Part shown: positions 10,873-20,936 of the stretch, one piece after another
How positions within the stretch are numbered: the first letter of the stretch is position 1
Layout of the letters: each line of letters starts with the position of its first letter
Assembly (NCBI GenBank): GCA_024114885.1
Contig: CP099426.1
Coordinates: 930,001-994,000 of the forward strand
From: Septoria linicola
Lineage: Eukaryota; Ascomycota; Dothideomycetes; Mycosphaerellales; Mycosphaerellaceae
Reading direction: 5' to 3'
Length of the DNA: 64,000 nt
Notes under the pieces: generated by a model
Seen by the model: the letters and a program-made list of their open reading frames with translations, nothing else
Told to the model about the DNA's origin: nothing
The model's database searches: none
Program-made: the position numbers and the translations under genes

Positions 10873-11463
10873 TCATCTCCGAGACACCTTCTCGCTCTTC
10901 TTAAGTGGACTATTGGGCGCTTGACCAGAAAATTTCCTCCTTTCGCTCCGATTCGCACCACTCCGCACTGAAGATGCCCCGTCCCTGCTACCAGATCTTG
11001 CTCGACTGTCATTTCGAATATCTGCAAGTGCAGCTTGACTTGGCAATATGTCTTGCTTATTGTTCCTTTCTGCGATCGGAATGTTAGATGGTGATAAAGA
11101 GCTTTCACTCCGAGGCAGTTCCTCAGGGTTCCATGCTAGCTTTCCATACGTCTCAGTCAAAGAGTCCGTGCTATCTCTTTGGCTGCAGGATTGTGGAGTG
11201 CCAAAGAGGTGCTGAAGATGCGAGTTGAGTTGGCTCGGAGTTCTGGTGTGGCCTTTCCTCTCACTTGTGTTTGATTGCGATGACAGCTGTGCAGGTTGAG
11301 AGTCCCTAGGATATGAAGTGGCTAAAGAGGTTCCAGAAGAGCGTCTCGATGATGTGACGCTGTAGATCGACTCTGCCGTAGGGGCTGGAGGGCGTTCTGG
11401 CACGCTGTAAAGTGACGTCGATGTTCGCATGGAACGAATGGCGTGAGAGTGCGTCCTTTGCAT
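10873..11463 (-). CDS. hypothetical Ser/Arg-rich disordered protein
   Basis: Single open frame of 196 codons with an in-frame TGA just upstream of the ATG at 11463, which fixes the start unless an intron is present. The product is Ser, Arg, Thr and Gln rich, without hydrophobic segments or a recognised domain. It ends with a basic tail KKSEKVSRR. It is likely intrinsically disordered and may be a nuclear or cytoskeletal accessory protein, but nothing in the sequence decides this. Confidence 0.5.
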   Translation of the reverse strand: MQRTHSHAIRSMRTSTSLYSVPERPPAPTAESIYSVTSSRRSSGTSLATSYPRDSQPAQLSSQSNTSERKGHTRTPSQLNSHLQHLFGTPQSCSQRDSTDSLTETYGKLAWNPEELPRSESSLSPSNIPIAERNNKQDILPSQAALADIRNDSRARSGSRDGASSVRSGANRSERRKFSGQAPNSPLKKSEKVSRR

Positions 11464-11583
11464 TGTGTAGGACTTTCACTGATGCTTGGAGTGTGTTCCG
11501 GTGGGTTCTCAGTGTTCCGTTGGTGATTGTTGGCTGATATGAAGGTCTTCGACCTTGTAATTTGCGCTGCCCTCGTGATATAG

Positions 11584-11987
11584 GAACTTCGTGATGCGTT
11601 GTCTTCTCCGTCAAGTCAAAACATAGAGAACGCCATAGGCCACCGGCACGAGCAGCAGCACCGGCAACATCTTGACCTTTGTAGATCTCAAATAGATCTA
11701 CAGTCGAGAAGCGCGGACCTGAAGACGGCAGAGACAGCAGCAGATACGTCTTATGAAACGTTGTTCCGGCGATATAGGTACTCTTCGAGAAAGTCGCAGT
11801 AGATAGACGTTGCTTCGCTAGATCTTTGTTGGGCAGCTACCGATACGGTTATGAACTCGTGGCGGCAGAGTTGTTACAGGACAACACGGCTCGGCTCCGG
11901 CAGTTGAAACAGAAAGGTAGCGTCTTGTTGACAGAAAGCCAGAATCTTGAAGCAGAGCTAGGTGCACGGAAGAGAAGAAGAAAATAG
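11584..11987 (+). CDS. hypothetical coiled-coil protein (first exon unresolved)
   Basis: Two exons fit well: 11584-11777 and 11837-11987, around a 59-bp intron with a GTACTC donor and GGGCAG acceptor. Frame continues across the junction, giving a Gln/Leu/Glu-rich helical segment that ends in a nuclear-localisation-like KRRRK. The first exon listed opens directly after a TAG at 11581-11583 that resembles an intron acceptor and has no usable ATG, so a short upstream exon is missing. The ATG at about 11481 (MLGVCSGGFS) is one candidate. No family was recognised. Confidence 0.45.
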
Positions 11988-12535
11988 TGGGAAGCTCCCG
12001 GCCTATATCTCGAAAAAGTCCAACAGGTCTGCACAGTTGCGCTGTTCACTTTCCAGTCCAAGCGGTGGAAATTTGAGCAGAATGTGTCTTGTCTTGGTCC
12101 TGGTCCCCGTGTTACTTCTTGGCTTTAACCAGGGTGTGTTATAGCGATCCTGAAACAAGGTAAATGCTCGAACTCGGAAAGGGTCCAGAATCCGTCTATG
12201 GGCGATTCTGAAACCAGGGTCTGAAGAACGATCGCAACAAAGCTGTTTTGCGTGATGCAGTACACTCGTCTCTATATTCAAGAAGTCAGATCGAGGCGCG
12301 GATCGCATGAGCGAAGCAGAGGGTAATACTGTATTGTTATGTGAGCTCTGACCTCTTCGTGAGTCGTCTGGGCGGCTGACCCAGAGAGATGGCGCGTGGC
12401 TTACGATGCTAGCCGGGATTCTCGGTCCTCAGTTGCCGGCTGGAGGAAGATCGTCCATTCGTCACACCGTGGCAGGTCAAAGTCAGAGCTTCACTTGAGA
12501 CTCCTAAGCTCTCCACTGAAGACAAACGTCAGCAC
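11988..12535. other. intergenic spacer
   Basis: No supported gene or repeat. It lies between the 3' ends of a plus-strand and a minus-strand gene, so terminators for both are expected. Confidence 0.5.
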
Positions 12536-13175
12536 CTATCGCATAGCATACGGTGTCCTGCGGATGAGTGAGATGACGATGTAGAGGCGGTAGATGATGA
12601 TGCTATGTCTTCTGAGGACATGCGAATACGCTGGCGCGGGGTCTTCGCAACCCGAGAGCCGCTGCAGGTACACATTTACACACTCTACGCCATGTGTCGC
12701 CTTGCAAGCCTGTAATAATGTGAGCAGCAAACGGTAGTCAAGCGCGAAATCTTGAAGGAGCACCATTGGTGCTGTGCTCTCCATGAACGAGGTGGCTCGT
12801 GTTCCTGGAGCCATTCTTGTCTTGTCGAAATGGAACTGCTGTACAACTGCCCAAGGTCTGGGTTCGCGAGAATGGTAGACTGCGGGTCGTTGTACGTGGC
12901 AGCATGCTGCAGCCCGCGATGATGTCGCAGTCGTTTTGGAAGTCGCGCTTTTCGTGTTCTGCCGCTGCAAGGGCACTCATCGGGCTGCAATGCTTTGGTA
13001 GCCGGATGATACGGCTAGCCGTAGATACGATGACTGGGCCATGGAACTGCGCCTTGCGTGCTAAGGCCATGTCGTTCTTGGCTTTATCGAAAAGATCTTG
13101 GATGACTGGAAACGCGTGTTCACGTGCAGTGACGAAACACGAATTCAACAACTTCAGCTCGCGTGACAGAGCCAT
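12536..13175 (-). CDS. hypothetical protein, two exons
   Basis: Exon 1 is 13175-12896 and exon 2 is 12846-12536. The 49-bp intron has a GTACAA donor and a GGGCAG acceptor, and the product is 196 residues. Without splicing both halves end in poor sequence; with it a continuous helical protein is obtained. The N-terminal half contains a segment with AREHAFPVIQDLFDKAKND and several Cys, and the C-terminal half has a hydrophobic Leu/Ile-rich tail. No family was recognised. The start lies only 155 bp from CLP1 on the opposite strand, so the two genes probably share a promoter. Confidence 0.45.
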
Positions 13176-13330
13176 CAAAACCTACCTTCATTCAAAAGTG
13201 CTGTACTTCTCGCGCACGCATACTGGAGTCTTGTCTTGTTGCAGCAGGCAGGCTCCATTCACGAGTCGCAAGATCTGGCGCTTCGCGTCGGCTGTGAAAA
13301 CAATCTACAGCAACCGCAACTCACCGTGAT
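13176..13330. promoter_or_regulatory. bidirectional promoter, hypothetical gene / CLP1
   Basis: The 155 bp between two divergent start codons leaves room only for a shared regulatory region. No recognisable box was identified by eye. Confidence 0.5.
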
Positions 13331-14773
13331 ATGGCTCTCCCAGGGCTGTCGCTGCCAGGCTTGAGTTTTGGTCCAAGTCCGGCCGCGCAACTCACAAACG
13401 CTGCAGCTACTGCTCAGGCAGCGAGAGTCGAATCTCTTCAGCCCCAGCAAGAATGGAGATTCGAAGTTGGCTTCAAGCAGCAGTACAGCATCAAGCTGGA
13501 AAGTGGCCAAGCCGAATTATTCGGCGTTGAACTAGCACAGAAACAGACTTACACGTTCTCAGGTTGCAAAGGTGCAGTCTTCACATGGCAAGGATGTCAA
13601 CTCGAAGTCAGCGGCAATGCAGAGAGCGAGTATGCTGGTCAAGAGACTGAGTATGCAGTCGAGTGGCTCAACGTGCATGGTATGCTTGAAGGCATGCGTG
13701 CTCCAGGCGCAAGTGATGCACCCCGACTTCTTGTCGTTGGCCCTGACTCTGTCGGTAAGAGCAGTCTTGTGCGCAGCCTGGCAGCATGGGCCGTACGAAC
13801 CGGCCATGCGCCGACAGTGCTCAATCTAGACTCTCGTGAAGGGCTTCTTGCACCACCGGGTAGTCTTTCGATTGTGACAGTCGACTCCTCACTTGATATT
13901 GAGAATGGGTATGGCATCAGCTCATCCTCCGGCCCAACTGTGTCACCTGTTCGCACACCACTGATATACCACTTCCCGTACCAATCACCCTCGGAGAAGC
14001 CCGAAGTATTCAAGCCCATCACAACACGCATGGCCTTATCTGTCATGAATCGGCTTGAAGAGAATGTGGCTGCCAAGCGAAGCGGAATCATTATCGACAC
14101 ACCAGGCTCATTGAACGACCCTAGAAGCAATTACGAACTACTCGCACACGTCATATCAGAGTTCAGCATAAACATGGTGCTCACGATAGGCTCCGAACGA
14201 CTGGCCAGCGATATGAGCAGAAGATTTGGCACGAACAAAAATCCAGAGGAGACAGTACATGTATTGCGCATTACCAAACCAGGAGGAGCTGTTGAACGAG
14301 ATGCCGCTTTCATGAAGCAGGTGCGCACACAGTCACTTCGCCAGTACTTCTTTGGCTCGAGTAAAGAGTCTCTCAACCCACATTCACACACGATACCTTT
14401 CGCAGATTTGGATGTATATCGCGTCAAATCAGGTTCGGTCGGCACTTCTGAGGATACCAGCTTTGCGCCAGGAGCAGATGATGAGGACTACGATGTGCCC
14501 TACGCCAACAAGTCTGCTGGGAACAGTACATACGAGAAGATTACTCCTACAGCCGCCATGACTGGTGGTCTTGTAGCGATCAAGTTCTGTTCTGGTGGCT
14601 CTGATGAGCAGACGATACGAGATAGTGCTGTGATGGGTTACTTACACGCTGCGGACGTCGATGAGACGAGAAAGAAGATTCGTTTCCTGGCTCCACATCC
14701 GCAGCGTTGGGGTGATCGTGCTCTGGTCTGGGGCCATGGATGGCCAGAAGCGGCGGGTGACCTGGTCGGGTAA
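13331..14773 (+). CDS. CLP1: CLP1, mRNA cleavage and polyadenylation factor
   Basis: Single exon of 480 residues, slightly longer than yeast Clp1. The N-terminal beta domain (about 40-115, with WRFEVGF) is followed by the P-loop GPDSVGKSS at about 137-145, where the family has a kinase fold. The family's SIIIDTPG-like strand appears as GIIIDTPG near residue 255. The C-terminal domain ends with IRFLAPHPQRW. Clp1 joins cleavage factor IA through Pcf11 in the nucleus and acts in pre-mRNA 3'-end formation. Animal orthologues are RNA 5'-kinases, while fungal ones are thought to bind ATP without turnover. It is divergently paired with an unknown gene. An acidic insertion (EDTSFAPGADDEDYD) near 385 is typical of filamentous fungi. 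Confidence 0.93.
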   Translation: MALPGLSLPGLSFGPSPAAQLTNAAATAQAARVESLQPQQEWRFEVGFKQQYSIKLESGQAELFGVELAQKQTYTFSGCKGAVFTWQGCQLEVSGNAESEYAGQETEYAVEWLNVHGMLEGMRAPGASDAPRLLVVGPDSVGKSSLVRSLAAWAVRTGHAPTVLNLDSREGLLAPPGSLSIVTVDSSLDIENGYGISSSSGPTVSPVRTPLIYHFPYQSPSEKPEVFKPITTRMALSVMNRLEENVAAKRSGIIIDTPGSLNDPRSNYELLAHVISEFSINMVLTIGSERLASDMSRRFGTNKNPEETVHVLRITKPGGAVERDAAFMKQVRTQSLRQYFFGSSKESLNPHSHTIPFADLDVYRVKSGSVGTSEDTSFAPGADDEDYDVPYANKSAGNSTYEKITPTAAMTGGLVAIKFCSGGSDEQTIRDSAVMGYLHAADVDETRKKIRFLAPHPQRWGDRALVWGHGWPEAAGDLVG

Positions 14774-15149
14774 TGACTATGGCGGCTTTCACCGCACCCA
14801 CAGACAGTCCGCTTACACAGAAAGCCGCGCGGGAAGGAGTGCAGCCACAGGAGCATGAACAGTCTGTGTCGCAAGGCTCTTGATTGAGCGCGAACATCGA
14901 TTACTACCAAGATGGCGTTCAAGCTGTCTACGGGATTCTACTACAGCCATCACAATACAGTAATCAGGCTGTACCGCCTATGGGAAGATCGGCCGCGAGG
15001 CACATGACCAGTAAGCTCCACGTCACAAGTAGCCCAATCGAGCGTCCATCTTCAGGCAGCAAAACATTGCTCCATTCATTTCTTGGCATCTTGCTACAGC
15101 TCTTCTCTGCGGTCGGCCTCGCTACTACCTGAGCACGACACTCAGGGCA
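14774..15149. other. spacer with possible first exon of the next gene
   Basis: Mostly non-coding. An ATG at 14912 opens 16 codons (MAFKLSTGFYYSHHNT) up to a GTAATC donor at 14960. An acceptor ending at 15032 would put it in frame with the downstream coding region, which is open from 15033. This would extend the gene at 15150 upstream. The evidence is too thin to choose. Confidence 0.3.
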
Positions 15150-16082
15150 ATGGCAACTCCACAGCGTCATTCTTCAGCCGCCTCAACACAAGCAAGCAAA
15201 GATGCCACAATGACTCTCGCCATTCTATTGACTCTAGACATCCGCGATAAAGCTGCGACGACTTTTATAGACGCAGAGCTTTCACCTGATCTTCGATCTG
15301 ATGAGGAAGTCGTTGCTGTCGTTGTTGGCGTGGTCACGCATGAGCCTTCCACAAACGGCGAAGCTGCACCTCCCGCGCGTGGTGCACAACTCGTGGCATA
15401 TTCACCTTGGACCATCATCGACGAGACTCATATCGAAGTTCTCACCTGCAGCACCCATCCTTTCCCAACCAACGTCGAACCCCACGAAGCACTCCTCCAC
15501 ACCGCTTCACTCATTCAAGCCAACGCGATCATACACTCTCTCACTCCAACCTCAACAGACCAAGATCTCCCCCAACCCTCTCCGCTATCCCACGCCAAGC
15601 GCATAGTAATCACCGGTGGAGAAACCCCATTAGCCGCCGGCCTCGTGCAGCTACTGAAGCACCGCTATTCCAACGCCAAGATCTACGTGACAGCATGCAT
15701 GGAGGATCAACTCGCTCTCTTCCAACGAGTTCTCCATCTAGCCCAGCTAGGTGCACATGACGCTATTGATGGCGCGGTTCCGGACTTGATGCAGCATTGG
15801 AAGACTCTGGACGATGGAGATGGGGTGGATGTTATAATCAATACTGCGCTGACTGGGAGTGGTGGAGGAGAGGCGACGGAGGCGCTTCCTCGTAGACTGG
15901 TGGATCAGAGCATGTTTGTTGATTGTTGTACGATGCAAATCAGACAGTTTGTCTCTTCGCAAGATATTCGAGAAGTCGGGTCTGACCAGGTAGCCGAGCT
16001 GCACTCGTTCCTTGCACGAGCAGCGGATATCTTCGCAACGAGGGAGACTCCTGCTTGCACGCTCGCCGACGATGAAGATTAA
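15150..16082 (+). CDS. hypothetical protein with Rossmann-like segment
   Basis: An open frame of 310 residues from the ATG at 15150. Around residues 148-185 the order RIVITGGETPLAAGLVQLL, then a beta strand and a helix, resembles the nucleotide-binding fold of medium-chain reductases. A later VDVIINTAL fits the following strand. The catalytic domain expected before it is not obvious, and the N-terminal half is unrecognised, so an enzymatic role is only a suggestion. The frame is open upstream to 15033, and a spliced start at 14912 is possible. GC skew flips inside the gene: C-rich at 15,400-15,700 and G-rich at 15,780-15,960. Confidence 0.6.
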   Translation: MATPQRHSSAASTQASKDATMTLAILLTLDIRDKAATTFIDAELSPDLRSDEEVVAVVVGVVTHEPSTNGEAAPPARGAQLVAYSPWTIIDETHIEVLTCSTHPFPTNVEPHEALLHTASLIQANAIIHSLTPTSTDQDLPQPSPLSHAKRIVITGGETPLAAGLVQLLKHRYSNAKIYVTACMEDQLALFQRVLHLAQLGAHDAIDGAVPDLMQHWKTLDDGDGVDVIINTALTGSGGGEATEALPRRLVDQSMFVDCCTMQIRQFVSSQDIREVGSDQVAELHSFLARAADIFATRETPACTLADDED

Positions 16083-16130
16083 ATCACATACCAAAGAACA
16101 GCCATCTCGCTCACTATACCGCAATGCTCC

Positions 16131-16553
16131 TCATCTCATCTCCACCATCTCGCTCATCTCTCTCGCATCAACTCCTCCTGCGCCTTCCTCCCCCCCCCCC
16201 CCCCCTCCCTCTCTCATATACGAATACACATCCTCCGTCTGCAGAATATGCCCAGTAGCAGCATCTTGCAGTCCTTCCAGCCGTCCTGTCTGCACACCTA
16301 GTCTTACCGCCATGGTATCGAGCTCGACTTTCATGCCAGACACACGACTGTTGAGTTCAGCCATGTCATCTTTGAACTTTTGAATCTTGGCTTCCTGTTC
16401 AGCGAGATCGTTGTTGTGCTTTTCGAGTCTTGCTTCGATTCTCATGATGCACTTCTCTTGTGCTGAGAGAGCTTGGGCCGCGCTGGAGGCATCAGCCTCG
16501 GCGCCGCTGTCGAGGACGCGTTGCCTTATGGGGTCGAGAGGCTTCTTCGGCAT
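16131..16553 (-). CDS. hypothetical coiled-coil protein with poly-Gly tract
   Basis: 140 residues. The start MPKKPLDPIRQRVLDSG is followed by a long heptad-like helix (about 30-110) rich in Glu, Lys, Leu and Ala, with EKCIMRIEARLEKHNNDLAEQ. A run of glycines at about 116-121 comes next, encoded by a 16-base homopolymer, then a short acidic tail. No family was recognised. Coiled-coil oligomerisation is likely. Any length change in the homopolymer would alter the last 20 residues. Confidence 0.6.
   Translation of the reverse strand: MPKKPLDPIRQRVLDSGAEADASSAAQALSAQEKCIMRIEARLEKHNNDLAEQEAKIQKFKDDMAELNSRVSGMKVELDTMAVRLGVQTGRLEGLQDAATGHILQTEDVYSYMREGGGGGGEEGAGGVDAREMSEMVEMR
16190..16205. repeat. 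16-base C homopolymer inside a coding region
   Basis: A run of 16 C (G on the coding strand) lies within the coiled-coil gene at 16131-16553 and encodes its glycine run. Such tracts slip readily, both in replication and in sequencing. Confidence 0.9.
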
Positions 16554-16771
16554 CTTGATGTCTGATAGTTTATTTGGTGTGAGACAGAGCTACGTTGTTG
16601 ACCTGGAGTCTTCTGTTGAGCAATAATTGTGCTGAGCTCGTTGTGGTCATAAATATACAGAAAGATGTCGCGCATATATGATCATGTCGCCGACCGAGTC
16701 CATTGGTACTGCGAAACTCTCTCACACTATGGCCACGTGCAGCGCTGCCTCGCTCCTACATCTCTCCGTAC

Positions 16772-17879
16772 CTAAGGCCGCACAATCAATTGTGGTCCAC
16801 CTTTACCAGTCATATACCCATCCAGCGCAGCATTAATCTCATCAGCCTTGTCCAACCCGTCAACCACACAGAAAGCGCTCGGCACAATCTTCCCCTCTTC
16901 CAACCACATAGGCAGATTCTTCCAGAATCCACTCTCCAGCTCTCTCAGATTAGCGCTTTCACCTTCGATAGAATCGGCTTTGCACAACGGTCGTCCCTTG
17001 GCGAGCAGCTCAGGCTGCTGATCATACTGGATGCACGGTGATCAATCTGCTAGGTTAATCTTTTGGTAAGAGAGATGTGGCGAGTTCAAAGGTCATGCTG
17101 CGACATTCGAAGATTTGGGTAGCGCCGGCTTCGCCTGTGATAGCGTGGACTTTGGATGTGATTGTCTCAATGGAATCATGTCGGTCGATGATATGTGTGG
17201 CGCCTAGGCTTTCCAATTCTGCTTCGTTGGTAGGGCCCGCGATGGCGATGATTTGACCGATGTTGGCGAGGCGGGCGGGTTGGATGGCGTATTTGCCGAT
17301 TACAGAGCCGGCGCCGATGGTGATGATGGTTTGAGTTGCTGGGTCGAAGTCTTTGCGGAGTTGCCATGGTGCGGGCCAATTGAAGCCTTGTTTCTGGGTG
17401 AAGAGTGCTTGGAAGGATGTGAAGAGGTTGACTGGTAGGGTGACGACTTGCCCGGTTGTGAAGCCCGTTGGGACTTTTGCGATTGCGCTTGCGGTAAGTG
17501 TGGCATATTCTTGAGTGCCAGCTTGGTCGCTGGACGGCTTGTAGATGTTAGCGAGACCGAATACCACGTCTCCTGCGCCGAAACCTGTTACAGATGCTCC
17601 TGTCTGCTCAATGGTGCCAGCTATGTTTGAACCCAAGACAGCTGGAAGTCTGTCGCCGAACTCGAGGCCCCAGTCTCGACCGTACGCATCGTGAGGCAGC
17701 ACTATAACCATAGTACATCAGTGCATGTCATCTCTGACTTGGTCAAGATGCTTACACATAGTTGCAATGACTTTGACAAGGACCTCATCGTGTTCCGGCG
17801 TGGGTATGTCTCTCTTGCCTAACGTGACTGGCTTGCCGACCTCTGTAACAAGCACTGCGGACTGTTGCTGCTTCGACAT
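16772..17879 (-). pseudogene. broken zinc-independent MDR (quinone/enoyl reductase-like) gene
   Basis: Exon 1 is 17879-17756, joined over a 53-bp intron (GTAAGC donor, TTATAG acceptor) to exon 2 from 17701. The protein has the GroES-like start of medium-chain reductases (VTEVGKPVTLGKRDIPTPEHDEV), then GSNIAGTIEQTG, and a Rossmann segment (TIITIGAGSVIGKYAIQPAR, with GAGSVIG in place of the usual GxSGxVG). It ends prematurely at a TAA at 17057-17055. The missing C-terminal part is present downstream: first in the same frame to about 17026, then after a one-base shift through GFWKNLPMWLEEGKIVPSAF to a TAG at 16772. No intron removes both lesions. TAA for CAA would be a C to T change at CpA, as in RIP. 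Relatives are NADPH-dependent reductases, often in secondary metabolism. Confidence 0.75.
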
Positions 17880-18462
17880 TATTGCGTGCTCGCTGGTTTC
17901 TCTTGGATCGAGGGTATACTGCTAGATTGGTGCTGATTGAGTGTGCGTTGAAACCGACCTGATTGCAGCCGTCACTGGCTCTTTATACCTTCCACTCTCG
18001 CCGCCAAGCTTCCGTTTGCGATCAGCCCGGATGGCTGCTCGTCATACCGGACTGGCACTCGTACCTACCTCTAGCAATGCGGCCGCAGGGGACCATCCCA
18101 GATCTTCATGCTGCTGTGGCAGAATAGGTGTCGGACTTTCGCGCTTTTCAGGGAGGCTTTGTAAGCTTCGATCCCTTGTGCTTTGGGATGTAGGGCTACT
18201 CTTGGCAGCGCCGACTATTTGTCTAGGCACTTTAACATTCGCAGTAGTAGCTCAGCAAGCAACAAATCGTCTGAGAAAGAGCGAGAAGTCGGACGGTGTA
18301 ATCTTACCATGCGTATTACGAGCAGCAGCAACAGAATGGGAGACCTGTTTGGCGTACTCGATACAGTATTCGCTTGCGCTGCTAGTCTACACGCTGTGAC
18401 GTTGCCGCTTCTAAAAATCTAATCATCTGTACATATTGCTCATGCGTGGCAAACTGCGCCGT
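17880..18462. other. intergenic spacer
   Basis: 583 bp with chance frames only. It contains the promoter of the broken reductase and the 3' flank of the NADH dehydrogenase gene. Confidence 0.5.
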
Positions 18463-20617
18463 CTAGTAATTCATCATGTCTGGAGAAGGTCAGTTTGTGG
18501 TCACATTCAGTCATCTCACTTTTAGACTTACCTCTGCCAAAGAGTGCTCTCTTACTCCAGTCCATGGCAAGCAACATTCTCGTTCTCAAACTCACGCTCT
18601 GCGCAAAATAGATGCTACGCCACAGGTACGCAGCGAGCAGGCCACCTCCAAAGTTCCAGCCGTTGAAATCGAAGATCGCCGCATTTCCGATGTACGCCAA
18701 GCTACCCATGTGCTTGTACTCGAACGCCTTGTAAACGGCATCGTCAAGATCGCCATCAATTATGCCATTGAGCTGCATAGCTTCTGCGGACTGGGCGATC
18801 TTGTTCAGCTTGCGCCCAAGGTACATGCCTTGCTGGTTAGCACGCTGGGCAGTGGCAGGCAGCGAAGTCAGCTTGCTGTCGATCTGCTTAAGAAGCTCGT
18901 TCAGCTCGCCGAAGTCGAGAGTGCCGGACTTGTCCTTGTCGTATTGCTCGAAGAGTTTACCTAGTCGCTTGAGGTGGTCCGTTGCTTGTGGGAAACGGGC
19001 CTTGACACGCTTCGCCACGTCGCACCATTGAGAGTATGTGATGGTCATGTTCTCAGGATCCTTGCCCTTCTCCCAGGCGAGTGTTCGCAGGAATGTGATT
19101 ATGTGGTCCGAAACATTGTTCTGAACGGTACTGCAGTCACCAATCGCATACACGTCTCCGAGTGGTGCACCAGCAAGACGAAGGTGCGTGTCGGTCTCGA
19201 GCGCATGACGATTGTTCTGCGTGTCAAACTTTTTGGCGATATCCTGAGCGAATTCTGTCTGCGATACACCAGTCGACCACAGACAGAAACCCATAGGAAG
19301 CTCTTTCGTCACGGTTTTGCCCTCGGCATCCTTTTGTGTAAACAGAATCTTGTCCTTCTGGACCTCTTTCACACGAGCGTTGGTCTGAACATCAACACTG
19401 TCGTGGGCGAGCCGCTCCTCGGCGTATCTGCTCAGAGCTTCATCGTAGGTGTTCAAGATGTGGCCGCGCGATTGGATGACATGTACCGATATTTCATTTC
19501 GTAGGAGACGCGGGTAGAACTTGCAGAGATCTTCATTGAGCATGTCGTAGAGCTCAGCAGCGAACTCCACGCCTGTTGGACCACCTCCAGATACCACAAA
19601 CGACAGCAGACGCCGTCGTTCCTCGTCTGAGGTTGACGGCAGAGAAGCAGTTTCGAGATTGCTGATGACCGCGTTCCGCACTTTGCGGGCGTCGCTGATA
19701 TCCTTGAGGAAGTGACAGTGCTCCAGGCCCTTGACGCCATGGGGGTTTGTAATTGATCCCACGCCAATGACCAGCTTGTCATATGGCAGATAGAAGCGCT
19801 CTTTCCCGTTCGGTCCATCTGCCTCCAATTCCAGCAGTTTGTTACTAAAGTCGACATCGACGGCAGAGGCCTTCATGAAATGTCCCATGACGCGTTTGAC
19901 AATCTTGCGAACAGGCTCCACCAAACTCCTGAACTCCAACGTGCCGACCGTGGCAGAAGGAAGCATAGGCGTGAATAGGAAATGGTTGGAGGGCGAGACG
20001 ACCGTGACATGGTAATCACCTGGGTTCAGCTGCTTCAGCAAAGCTACACTGCCCCAGCCCGTGCCCAAGATGACCAGCTTGGGCTTGTGCTTCTGCTCCC
20101 GCATCCTGTCATTCTCTTCATCGTCGACAAAGTACTCGGCGATTGGCAGGTTCTTGGGACCACCTTTGCGCGGGTTGAGCGCCAATTCCGAAACAGACAG
20201 CTCAGTCGGCTCGCCCTGTCCCACATACGTCGTGGCATCGTAGAGGAAGAAAGCCACGACACAGCCACCGCTCATGATGATGAAGAACCCGATCGAGGCC
20301 AGCACTTTGGAGGACCATCGTGCCAGTCGTCCTCGCTGCTTGACGGGAGGTGCGAGGGCTGCATCCTGTGTTGAAGCCCATCGTAGCTGTGCGTGTCGCG
20401 TGGTGGTGATGTGCTGTTGCACGGCTCGTCGAACTGCTCGTGGAAGTGGTTGGCGCGTTGGGAGAGATATCGGCCGTCGCTGTGTCTTCAGGCTCGCTGT
20501 TAGGGAGGCATTGGCTCGACTGCGCGTAGTCTGCTGCACCAGCGATGACTGTGATTGCAGCAAAAACAGAGCATTGCGAGCTGAGCCGGCAAAAGCTCGC
20601 GGCATTGCCATTGCCAT
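18463..20617 (-). CDS. NDE1: external alternative NADH:ubiquinone oxidoreductase with EF-hand
   Basis: Exon 1 is 20617-18532 and a tiny exon 2 is 18479-18463, around a 52-bp intron (GTAAGT donor, CTCCAG acceptor), giving 700 residues. The splice replaces an unnatural tail by GRDMMNY, matching the aromatic-rich end of the family. Visible features: an Arg-rich mitochondrial presequence, one membrane helix (109-126), an FAD-binding GTGWGS (185-190), an NADH-binding GGGPTG (344-349), AIGDC near 491-495, and an EF-hand loop DKDKSGTLDFGE (560-571). The enzyme oxidises cytosolic NADH at the outer face of the inner mitochondrial membrane, passing electrons to ubiquinone without proton pumping. The EF-hand suggests calcium control, as shown for Neurospora NDE1. 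It is divergent from the aldehyde dehydrogenase gene. Confidence 0.93.
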
Positions 20618-20936
20618 GGTCGACGATAGCTCGCTTATCGCATTGAAGCTTTAGTTAGAACTGTCAGGGCAAAAGAGAGATCGCCGTGGTACAGACTCCC
20701 AGAAACAGGAACGACTCTGTGAGTGAAGAGTTCCAATGATAATGAAAAGGGAAAATGCTCAGGACGTCCAATATCGATGATGAGGGAGATGCAAAACGTT
20801 GAATCGTACACCCATTCGATGGAGAGAAGCCCGGATTCGGCGGCAACGCGAGGAATTATGCATTGACATCATCGCGTGGCAGGCAAGATCAAGAAGAAGA
20901 GTCACTCCTTGTACAGACACAACAATTACAACAATC
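20618..20936. promoter_or_regulatory. bidirectional promoter, NADH dehydrogenase / aldehyde dehydrogenase
   Basis: 319 bp separates the two divergent start codons. Co-control of an enzyme that makes reduced cofactor and one that oxidises cytosolic NADH is plausible but is inference only. No specific factor site was identified. Confidence 0.45.
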
